Shown here: positions 1-5,279 of the stretch, in pieces
How the letters are laid out: every line of letters begins with the position of its first letter
How positions within the stretch are numbered: position 1 is the first letter of the stretch
Origin: JAUWQU01 sp964605095
GTDB lineage: Bacteria > Planctomycetota > Phycisphaerae > SM23-33
Assembly (NCBI GenBank): GCA_964605095.1
Contig: CAZSBS010000307.1
Location: 1-5,279 of the forward strand
Direction: 5' to 3'
Length of the DNA stretch: 5,279 bases
The notes under the pieces: model-generated
Seen by the model: the letters and a program-made list of their open reading frames with translations, nothing else
Told to the model about the DNA's origin: nothing
Databases searched by the model: none
Position numbers and translations under genes: made by a program

Positions 1-239
1 TGGTGGTGTTGGGGCGCTGTTGCGGAGCCCCGGCGCGCCGGGACGGGGTTGTTTTGTGCTTCGCAAGTGCGTGCGGGGATGGTGTTTGCAGGTGTTTTCA
101 GGTAACTATGAGGGTAACTGCGCGAGTTTGGGCGCTCCATTGGATACTCCCAAGGCCCCGGACAGTACCATTCGGAGCAGTTGCGGATTATCGACGCCGT
201 TTTACCTTTGCATGGTCGTTCGCGGCCGGCTGCGCGGCG
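1..239. other. Region downstream of the GH95 gene, no supported gene
   Basis: This stretch follows the GH95 stop codon. It contains the 14-bp palindrome, a direct repeat GGTAACT at 101-107 and 113-119, and a near-palindrome GCGGCCGGCTGC at 222-233 without a T tract. I could not identify a clear intrinsic terminator for the GH95 gene. A plus-strand frame crosses the whole stretch but runs on antisense to the GH95 coding sequence and has an Arg-rich, non-natural translation. A minus-strand frame beginning at 140 reaches the window edge and is discussed as a finding. Confidence 0.5.
29..42. repeat. Perfect 14-bp GC palindrome near the left edge
   Basis: CCCGGCGCGCCGGG is fully self-complementary. 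On the plus strand an overlapping five-pair stem (CCCCG at 28-32 with CGGGG at 44-48) is followed by TTGTTTTG. This gives a weak resemblance to a terminator for a plus-strand gene lying left of the window. The T run is interrupted and no such gene is visible, so only the palindrome itself is secure. Confidence 0.4.
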
Positions 240-2735
240 TTACTTCAGGACGATGTCCAGCGTGACGCTCTTCCCGGCCGGCAGGGAGACCTTGCGGGCG
301 CTGTCCCGCGAGTCATTCTCGATCGACGCATCGCCATCGGTCACGGAGATCTTCCCGATTGCCTGGGGCGCCTCAAGCTGGATCGTCTGCTTCTTGCCGG
401 ATACGAGCGTTACCCTGATGCGGCCCTTGTCCCACTTGAGGCTCTTGATCTCGATCTGGCCGCGGCAGAGCACGCCTTCGATCGTTCCCGATGGCCAGGC
501 CGCCGGCAGGGCCGGCAGCAGTTGGATTCCGCCGGGCCGCGACGCCACAAGCATCTTGATGATCACCGCGGGCATCCCCCCGCTGGTGTCCATGTTGAAC
601 AGAGTCCGGGTATTGTGCATCGAGGCCAGGTTGTCCAGCCAGTATCGGTTGACCAGATTGGCCAGGCATCGGTAGGCCAATTCGCCCTCGCCGAGACTGG
701 TGGCCGCCTGGCCGAGCTGGACCACGCCGAACGACATGAAGCCCGACTTCGACGCTTTCCAGTGGTGATCGAGCTTGATTTCAATGATCCGCCTGAACGC
801 GGCCCGGATGCTCGGGTCGCGGGCGATCTCCTCCGGCATCCCGTCGAAGAGCGCGTAGAGCTGGGAGGAGTGGCGGTGGTCGAGGTTGTCCGTCAGCTTG
901 TCCGTCAGCCATTCCTTGACGAAGCCGTCTTCGCTGATCATGTAGTCGGGCATCTTCGTAAGCATCTTCCGCCACACGGGGACCTTGTCCTTGTTGACGC
1001 CCAGTTCATTGGAGGCGTCGATCAGGTTGCCCAGCAGTTCCTTGGCCGCGGCCACATCCATCGTGGCGTTGAACGTGCCCTGGCAGTGGGTGTTGGACGG
1101 CGAGTTCTCCGGTGAGGTCGTCGGGCTGAAGACGTACTTGCCGTCCTTGCCCTCGTACAGATAGTCCTCGAAGAACATAGCTACCTGTTCCATGAAGGGC
1201 AGGGCGTGCTCGGCGAGGAACTTGCGATCGCCCGTGTACAGGTAATAGTCATAGAAGAAGTGCGCCGCCCACGGCGCCCCAGCCACCCAGAAGCCGCCCG
1301 CGAAATCCGGTGCCAGCGCGTTGTTGTAGCCGTGTGTCGTCGAGCGGGACGGCAAGACCACGCCGCGAGCGCCGAACATGTGTTTGGCGTTGACCTTCAG
1401 GTCCGGGACGATTGACTCGATGTACGACGTGTAGGCCAGCATAAGCTCGGGCGTGTTGCCCATCATCATGCTGGCGATGGCGGAGGGCACGTTGCCGTTG
1501 TGGGTGAAATCGCTAGCCCAGGCGGGGACATAGGTGCCGGCCCAGACACCTTGCAGCACCGGGGGAAGCTCGCCCGTGCTGGAGATGATATTGTACCTGC
1601 CCGCGTCGAACTCCTTCTCGATCAGCGCCTTGCAGAGGTTCTCATCGGTGGACTTTGCAAGGAGTTGCTCGGTGGTCAATTGGTGGTCCGCCCCGCCGCC
1701 GACGTCCAGCCGCATGCGGTTGAACATCTCGCCGTGGATCCGCCGATGGCGCTTGAGCAGGCCCTGGTAATCGGCGGGGATCTTGCCCAGCAATTCGGTC
1801 GTCTCGGCCAGGACCGACCGCCGAGGGTCGTGGAGCAACTTGATATCGACAAGCACCAGCACCTCGTCGGCCCCGGTGACGACCAGTGCGGACCCTTCCG
1901 CGGAGGCCTTGCCGCCTGTCGCCACCACCCGGGCCACACCCTCAAGGGCGTGGATGCTGCCCGGGTAGGCCTTGGCGAAACCGTTGCTGAAAGTCAGCAT
2001 GGACGCCTCGGCCGTCGTCTTGACGTCCGTGATGAGCTCGCTGAAGCTCTCGTTGGAATGCTCCACCTGCTTGGGGTCCAGCTTGGCGCTGGGCCGGCGC
2101 GGCGTCAGTTCCAGCCGGCAATCCACCGACCCCGGCTTTGGCCCGCGGATCACCAGCACGGCCACCTTGTCCGCTCGAGAGACGAACAACTTGCGCTCGA
2201 ACGCGCCCCGGCTGTCGGCCCAGCGCACGGTCGACTCGCCGGTCTGAAAGTCCACCGACCGCATGTAATCCGAGACCTTCCCCTCAGGCCGCATCTTGAT
2301 GTTCAGGTCGAAGGCAGGGACGAACGGATCGCCGTACATGAAGCTTTCCTGCCCCGACAGATCAAAGGCCAGGTGCGTTGCCTCCTTATACATGCCCTGA
2401 TCGATCAACCTGCGAATCTCGGGCAATCGCGAGCCCGTGTCGGGAGGAACCACCGGCTTGCCTATCGGCACGAACAGCCGCTCATGGGTGAATACGACCG
2501 TCTCGTCAACGGCTCGGCCGAAGACGTTGGCGCCGATGGTGCCGTTGCCGCTGATCAGCCCCTGCTCCCATGTCTCGGCGGGTTCGGAACTGATAAAGCC
2601 CCGCTCGGGCACGGGCAGTTGCCCGGCCGGTGAACCAGCCGCCGCGGCCGAGACGAACAGGCCCGCCAAAATAATGGCGAATGAGATGGCCTGGAGTGTC
2701 AACGGGAACGTCAGTGATACGGGGTGTGTCGTCAT
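240..2735 (-). CDS. Exported glycoside hydrolase family 95 protein (alpha-L-fucosidase/alpha-L-galactosidase type)
   Basis: Complete, 831 residues, a usual length for GH95, whose members hydrolyse terminal alpha-L-fucose or alpha-L-galactose by inversion. Residues 8-33 form a hydrophobic signal peptide ending in an Ala run (cleavage near AAA-GS), though its n-region lacks Lys/Arg. Residues about 45-290 match the N-terminal beta-sandwich (W56, GNG 63-65 in WEQGLISGNGTIGANVFG). The (alpha/alpha)6 catalytic barrel follows, with LQGVW, THNGN, GDRKFL, TSPEN and HRHSSQL motifs. By motif alignment with Bifidobacterium AfcA (N421, N423, E566, D766), the catalytic set is N413, N415, E543 and D716. LLPALPAAWPSG (739-750) leads into the C-terminal beta-sandwich. 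The start at 2735 is preferred: GGAG lies 7 nt upstream of ATG and it places the signal peptide at the N-terminus. An in-frame TTG at 2807, also with a purine-rich AGGAAGG 6 nt upstream, would add 24 residues. The EMNYWP motif usual after the Asn pair is absent, so exact sugar specificity is uncertain. Confidence 0.93.
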   Translation of the reverse strand: MTTHPVSLTFPLTLQAISFAIILAGLFVSAAAAGSPAGQLPVPERGFISSEPAETWEQGLISGNGTIGANVFGRAVDETVVFTHERLFVPIGKPVVPPDTGSRLPEIRRLIDQGMYKEATHLAFDLSGQESFMYGDPFVPAFDLNIKMRPEGKVSDYMRSVDFQTGESTVRWADSRGAFERKLFVSRADKVAVLVIRGPKPGSVDCRLELTPRRPSAKLDPKQVEHSNESFSELITDVKTTAEASMLTFSNGFAKAYPGSIHALEGVARVVATGGKASAEGSALVVTGADEVLVLVDIKLLHDPRRSVLAETTELLGKIPADYQGLLKRHRRIHGEMFNRMRLDVGGGADHQLTTEQLLAKSTDENLCKALIEKEFDAGRYNIISSTGELPPVLQGVWAGTYVPAWASDFTHNGNVPSAIASMMMGNTPELMLAYTSYIESIVPDLKVNAKHMFGARGVVLPSRSTTHGYNNALAPDFAGGFWVAGAPWAAHFFYDYYLYTGDRKFLAEHALPFMEQVAMFFEDYLYEGKDGKYVFSPTTSPENSPSNTHCQGTFNATMDVAAAKELLGNLIDASNELGVNKDKVPVWRKMLTKMPDYMISEDGFVKEWLTDKLTDNLDHRHSSQLYALFDGMPEEIARDPSIRAAFRRIIEIKLDHHWKASKSGFMSFGVVQLGQAATSLGEGELAYRCLANLVNRYWLDNLASMHNTRTLFNMDTSGGMPAVIIKMLVASRPGGIQLLPALPAAWPSGTIEGVLCRGQIEIKSLKWDKGRIRVTLVSGKKQTIQLEAPQAIGKISVTDGDASIENDSRDSARKVSLPAGKSVTLDIVLK

Positions 2736-2742
2736 CGTCCTG

Positions 2743-2746
2743 CTCC
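2743..2746 (-). promoter_or_regulatory. Ribosome binding site of the GH95 gene
   Basis: Read on the minus strand, GGAG is followed by CAGGACG and then the ATG at 2735. The 7-nt spacing is ideal and supports the ATG start over the TTG at 2807. The TTG alternative also has a purine-rich AGGAAGG 6 nt upstream, so the choice rests mainly on the signal peptide position. Confidence 0.6.
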
Positions 2747-2773
2747 AATTTCCAAATTTCGAGTACGTAACTT

Positions 2774-2792
2774 GCCCAGCGCAAAGCTGGGC
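2774..2792. repeat. Perfect 7-bp inverted repeat (hairpin) in the GH95 leader
   Basis: GCCCAGC and GCTGGGC flank the 5-nt loop GCAAA. The hairpin sits 39 bp upstream of the chosen GH95 start. Neither strand has a following T tract, so it does not look like an intrinsic terminator. It could stabilise the 5' end of the mRNA, act as a leader structure, or be a small REP-like palindrome. If translation began at the TTG at 2807, it would lie inside the coding region. Confidence 0.45.
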
Positions 2793-2818
2793 TTGCGACC
2801 AGAACAACCGGCGCCTTC

Positions 2819-2941
2819 CTACAGGGCAACGGCCAGGCGCCGACGGCGAATGTAGTGCATCGATGCCTTCCCGTCCAGCATTTTGATGGCCATCTTGACG
2901 GCCGCTGAGCCGGGGGCGAAGTGCATGTTGTCGCCGGACAT
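2819..2941 (-). CDS. Possible small ORF or gene remnant, 40 residues, unknown
   Basis: An ATG at 2941 opens a 40-codon frame ending in TAG, 83 bp before the GH95 start and on the same strand. The protein begins MSGDNMHFAPGSAAVKMAIK and ends in a basic stretch with four consecutive Arg (32-35). I do not recognise it. Almost every codon ends in G or C in a way that resembles a real coding region, and the composition is not the low-complexity Arg/Pro/Gly type common in shadow frames here. Against it: there is no Shine-Dalgarno at a usable distance, an in-frame TAA lies only two codons upstream of the ATG, and it is very short. It could be a leader peptide, a decayed fragment of a larger gene, or chance. 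The AVKMAIKMLDGK stretch faintly recalls C-terminal helices of sugar-binding proteins, which is too weak to name it. Confidence 0.25.
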   Translation of the reverse strand: MSGDNMHFAPGSAAVKMAIKMLDGKASMHYIRRRRLAVAL

Positions 2942-2963
2942 GCCAACTTAACTATCCTTGGCA
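2941..2963. repeat. Inverted repeat TGCCAA-N11-TTGGCA, possible operator half-sites
   Basis: TGCCAA at 2941-2946 is mirrored by TTGGCA at 2958-2963. The dyad spacing would suit a dimeric DNA-binding protein, and the site lies between two divergent genes. The right half-site overlaps the ATCCTTGG tandem repeats, so the symmetry may simply be a by-product of them. No regulator gene is present in the window. Confidence 0.25.
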
Positions 2964-2984
2964 TCCTTGGCAAACTATCCTTGG
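2950..2984. repeat. Short tandem repeat cluster based on ATCCTTGG
   Basis: ATCCTTGG occurs three times, at 2954-2961, 2963-2970 and 2977-2984. The first two copies form a 9-bp tandem unit (ATCCTTGGC). The longer unit AACTATCCTTGG is repeated exactly at 2950-2961 and 2973-2984, 23 bp apart, close to two helical turns. The cluster lies just upstream of the rightward promoter candidate, and could be binding sites for a regulator or slippage-derived sequence. The repeats themselves are directly visible; the regulatory role is inference. Confidence 0.6.
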
Positions 2985-2987
2985 TAC

Positions 2988-3017
2988 TTGACCCCGCCGA
3001 GGCCGGGGGAGTACACT
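2988..3017 (+). promoter_or_regulatory. Candidate sigma70-type promoter for the esterase gene
   Basis: TTGACC (2988-2993, five of six matches to the -35 consensus) is followed after 18 bp by TACACT (3012-3017, four of six matches to the -10 consensus). Transcription would start near 3024 and leave a leader of about 275 nt before the ATG at 3299. The ATCCTTGG repeats end 3 bp before the -35 box, where an activator or repressor could act. In GC-rich DNA, and with unknown promoter preferences of the host, this is only a candidate. Confidence 0.3.
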
Positions 3018-3198
3018 ACCCTCGCGTGGACTTTTGACTCGCGGCGCGGGCTGCGGTCTATGGGTCGCCCGGGACCAATGCATCTGTGCCGTGAACTGCC
3101 CGAAATCGAGCCTCCGCCGAGCAGATTGGAGCGGTTTTCGGACGATGTTCGGACAAAGAAGGCGATGTGACGAGCAATTCCGGATCCTCAGGAGCATC

Positions 3199-3222
3199 GA
3201 GGCGGGCGATTATGCCCTCCTC
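3199..3222 (+). other. Stem-loop in the leader of the esterase gene
   Basis: GAGG-C-GGGC pairs with GCCC-T-CCTC around the 6-nt loop GATTAT, giving eight G-C or A-U pairs with one internal C/T mismatch. It lies 77 bp before the ATG at 3299. There is no T run after it, so it is not a terminator. It could be a minor mRNA structure or chance in GC-rich DNA. Confidence 0.25.
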
Positions 3223-3284
3223 CCCTCGCGCCCCACGCCCCCGGACCCTGGCCGCTTTCCAACGACCAACCAGACTTCCTTTTC

Positions 3285-3292
3285 AGGAAGAG
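3285..3292 (+). promoter_or_regulatory. Ribosome binding site supporting the ATG at 3299
   Basis: AGGAAGAG is followed by six bases and then the ATG at 3299, a standard Shine-Dalgarno placement. The in-frame ATG at 3308 has only AAGG at nine bases upstream, so 3299 is preferred, although both starts keep the signal peptide intact. Confidence 0.6.
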
Positions 3293-3298
3293 ATAAGG

Positions 3299-5279
3299 AT
3301 GTGTCGGATGAATAAGATTGCTTTCGGCGTGATTCTGTTCACGGGGGTCTTGCAGGCGGCACCTGCCCAATACTCGCCCTGGCAACATTCCGGGGCCATC
3401 TACCTGCTCACCACGCCCGAAGGCGCAGATTTGCCGGCTTCGGCATCGGAAGAGGGCTTCCCGCTGCTGGTGCGGCTGCACAAGGACTTCTTTGATTTCA
3501 GCCAGGCCAAGCCGAATGGGGAAGATGTGCGTTTCTCCACCAGCGCCGGTGCGCCTCTGACTTACCAGATCGAGCAGTGGGACGCCTCCGCCGGAACGGC
3601 TGCCATCTGGGTTCGCATACCCACGATCAAGGGCAACGCGCGCCAGGAAATTCGAATGCATTGGGGAAAGGCCGACGCGGCGAGTGAATCCAGCGGACCG
3701 GCGGTATTCAATGAATCCAACGGCTATCTCAGCGTCTGGCACATGACCGATCCGGTGAAAGATGAGGTCGGCACGCTCGACTCGAAGGATACAGGCACCA
3801 CATCTTCTTCAGGGATTATTGGCGATGGCCGGCACTTTGACGTACGCAAGGGGATCAACTGCGGGGAAAAAATCACAGGCTTTCCTTCCGGCTCCAGTGC
3901 CCATTCTTCTGAAGCGTGGTTCAGGGCCGAGGCGTCGAACACCACGGTCCTCGCCTGGGGCAACGAACATGCACAGGGTAAAGTGGTGATGAATTATAGC
4001 AGCCCGCCACACGTGAGAATGGACTGTTACTTTTCAGGCGCAAATGTTGCGGGCGGCAGCACGATCCCCTTGAACCATTGGGTTCACGTGGTCCATACGT
4101 ATCAGAAGGGCGATTCGCGAGTCTATGTCAATGGCGCCCTCGACGGCGCCAAGACGACCCCGTCGGCCCCGTTGTCGATCAAGAGCCCCGCGAGGATGTA
4201 TATCGGCGGGTGGTACAACAACTACCAGTTCGTCGGCGATATCGACGAGGTGCGGATCTCCAAGGTGGTCCGCTCCCCAAACTGGATTAGGCTGCAATAT
4301 GAAAACCAGAAGCCCATGCAGACGCTGGTCGGAATCCTCGTGCAACCGGGCTCCGACTTCTCGGTCTCAGAGAATAAGATAACCGTATTGGAAGGCAAGA
4401 GTGCCACGCTTACGGCCAATGCCGGAGGCGCGCAGAAGATATACTGGATTCTGAAAGCGGATGGCCGGGAAACAGTCGCCGCCGTGGACCGGCTCTCCTT
4501 CACGTTTGATGCCGGCCGGGTGAATGGCGACAAATCGTCCACCCTCCTGCTAAAGGCGGTCTATCCGAATGGGGTCAGGACGAAAGACATCCCCATCCGG
4601 ATTCAGGAAGATGTGCCGGAACCGGTTTTCACGCTGAAGGCGCCGAAACAATGGGATGGCCGGGAGACTATCGAACTGGTGCCGCAGATATCCAACCTGG
4701 ACAAGATGCAGGCGAAGGGCGCCGGGAAACTGAATTACACGTGGGATGTTTCGGGCTTGGCGGCGATCAAGGAGATCGCGCCCGGCAAACTCATTCTCAA
4801 GCGAGCCCAGAACAGCGGCAACATGATCGTGACAGTGAGCGTCGATAACGGCGGCAAGCCGGCCACACAGTCAACCCAGGTACTGGTCAAGGAACCGCGA
4901 AAGGATGTGTGGGTACAACGGACACCGGACAAGGATGAGAAACCCGTCGACAATCAGTTCATCGCGCGCGACGACAGCAACGAGGGCACGCTGTATTACA
5001 ACGGAACGCTTGCTGAACCCGCCGATTCCGTCTTCCTGAAACTCTATGCCGACAATACACTTATCAAGACCGAAAACCAAAAACCCAAGGCGGACAAATC
5101 GTATGCGTTCTCGGTGAAGCTCACAGCGGGCCTCATCAAGTACAAGGTGGAGTTCGGCTCCAAGAGCGAAAATGCCGAAACCGTTCTGAATACGGTAACT
5201 AACGTGGTGTGCGGGGATGCCTATATGATTGACGGGCAGTCCAACGCACTGGCGACGGATTGGGGGCAGGGCGACCATC
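3299..5279 (+). CDS. Exported modular protein: DUF2341, LamG-like, Ig-like domains and sialate O-acetylesterase-type (SGNH) domain; 3' end cut by window
   Basis: Frame is open from 3299 to the window edge (660 residues seen, C-terminus missing). Residues 4-23 are a signal peptide (MNK, hydrophobic core, cleavage after APA). Residues about 54-128 resemble DUF2341, ending in RMHWGKADA. Residues about 142-335 form a LamG/concanavalin A-like jelly roll with the typical HWVHVVHTY, VYVNGALDG and GDIDEVRIS strands (D316, E317). About 349-439 and 443-531 look like two Ig/PKD-like beta-sandwiches. About 536-637 is a further beta-rich module that precedes esterase domains of this kind. CGDAYMIDGQSNA (638-650) is block I of the SGNH/SASA fold, with nucleophile Ser648 in GQSN. 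The family removes O-acetyl groups from sugars; the other catalytic residues (Asp/His) would lie beyond the window. The name sialate O-acetylesterase reflects family annotation, and the real substrate may be another acetylated glycan. Divergent from the GH95 gene, 563 bp between starts. Confidence 0.9.
   Translation, partial: MCRMNKIAFGVILFTGVLQAAPAQYSPWQHSGAIYLLTTPEGADLPASASEEGFPLLVRLHKDFFDFSQAKPNGEDVRFSTSAGAPLTYQIEQWDASAGTAAIWVRIPTIKGNARQEIRMHWGKADAASESSGPAVFNESNGYLSVWHMTDPVKDEVGTLDSKDTGTTSSSGIIGDGRHFDVRKGINCGEKITGFPSGSSAHSSEAWFRAEASNTTVLAWGNEHAQGKVVMNYSSPPHVRMDCYFSGANVAGGSTIPLNHWVHVVHTYQKGDSRVYVNGALDGAKTTPSAPLSIKSPARMYIGGWYNNYQFVGDIDEVRISKVVRSPNWIRLQYENQKPMQTLVGILVQPGSDFSVSENKITVLEGKSATLTANAGGAQKIYWILKADGRETVAAVDRLSFTFDAGRVNGDKSSTLLLKAVYPNGVRTKDIPIRIQEDVPEPVFTLKAPKQWDGRETIELVPQISNLDKMQAKGAGKLNYTWDVSGLAAIKEIAPGKLILKRAQNSGNMIVTVSVDNGGKPATQSTQVLVKEPRKDVWVQRTPDKDEKPVDNQFIARDDSNEGTLYYNGTLAEPADSVFLKLYADNTLIKTENQKPKADKSYAFSVKLTAGLIKYKVEFGSKSENAETVLNTVTNVVCGDAYMIDGQSNALATDWGQGDH

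Larger units (their letters stand above)
3018..3298. other. Intergenic stretch, no supported gene
   Basis: This 281-bp stretch would be the leader of the right-hand gene if the 2988-3017 promoter is real. Open frames on both strands here have Arg/Pro/Ser-rich, low-complexity translations, mutually overlap, and lack a good ribosome binding site, so none is called. An in-frame ATG at 3212 could extend the right-hand gene by 29 residues. It has no Shine-Dalgarno, and it would bury the signal peptide behind a Pro/Arg-rich segment. Confidence 0.5.

Noticed and set aside
3..1115. Long plus-strand frame of 370 codons
   Set aside because: It runs antisense through the GH95 gene, whose frame has clear family motifs. 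The translation is Arg/Asp/Val-rich with no domain, a typical mirror of a high-GC coding strand.
1500..2633. Long plus-strand frame of 377 codons
   Set aside because: It is antisense to the N-terminal half of the GH95 gene, in the codon phase expected for a GC-rich shadow, with no recognisable motif.
2774..2792. Intrinsic terminator
   Set aside because: There is no run of T residues after the hairpin on either strand, and it lies in a 5' leader.
2736..2807. N-terminal extension of the GH95 protein from a TTG start
   Set aside because: It would put 24 residues before the signal peptide and span the hairpin; the ATG at 2735 has its own well-placed GGAG. It is not fully excluded because AGGAAGG precedes the TTG.
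2506..2973. Minus-strand frame of 155 codons overlapping the GH95 start
   Set aside because: It overlaps the GH95 N-terminus in another frame, and its translation is Arg/Pro-rich without motifs. The sequence in 2819-2941 looks coding in a different frame.
2950..2984. CRISPR array
   Set aside because: The repeat units are only 8-12 bp and the spacers 1-11 bp; no array-like regularity and no cas genes are present.
3188..3742. Minus-strand frame of 184 codons
   Set aside because: It is antisense to the signal peptide and DUF2341 region of the modular esterase, with no motif and no ribosome binding site.
4871..5278. Minus-strand frame at the right edge
   Set aside because: It lies opposite the Ig-like and esterase modules, which carry recognisable motifs including GQSN; this is a shadow frame.

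Overview
The window is a high-GC bacterial segment dominated by two divergently transcribed, apparently secreted carbohydrate-active proteins. Gene content points to a polysaccharide-degrading member of the Planctomycetota/Verrucomicrobiota/Lentisphaerota/Kiritimatiellota (PVC) group. The main reason is the modular protein combining DUF2341, LamG, Ig-like domains and a sialate O-acetylesterase-type domain, an arrangement I associate with these phyla. This placement rests on protein style, not on a phylogenetic marker; no rRNA, tRNA or housekeeping gene is present.

Layout: positions 1-239 carry no convincing gene and lie downstream of the minus-strand gene; they contain a perfect 14-bp GC palindrome near the left edge. 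Positions 240-2735 (minus) encode a complete 831-residue exported glycoside hydrolase of family GH95 (alpha-L-fucosidase/alpha-L-galactosidase type). All four positions that align by motif with the known catalytic residues are retained, but the loop around the catalytic asparagines is divergent. Positions 2736-3298 form a 563-bp divergent intergenic region. It holds a hairpin in the GH95 leader, a 40-codon minus-strand ORF with coding-like codon use, a short tandem repeat cluster built on ATCCTTGG, one plausible sigma70-type promoter facing right, and a small stem-loop in the presumed leader of the right-hand gene. Positions 3299-5279 (plus) encode the first 660 residues of an exported multidomain protein, cut by the window edge just after the nucleophile motif of its esterase domain.

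How the genes may work together: GH95 enzymes remove terminal alpha-L-fucose or alpha-L-galactose, and SASA-type esterases remove O-acetyl groups that shield sugars from glycosidases. A divergent pair coding for both, each with a signal peptide, is consistent with joint attack on an acetylated fucose- or galactose-containing glycan outside the cytoplasm. The repeat cluster between them is a candidate shared control site. Co-regulation and the actual substrate are inference.

I do not see a clearly new biological system here. The points most worth a second look are the unusual GH95 active-site loop, the repeat cluster with the adjacent small ORF in the intergenic region, and the modular architecture of the truncated esterase.
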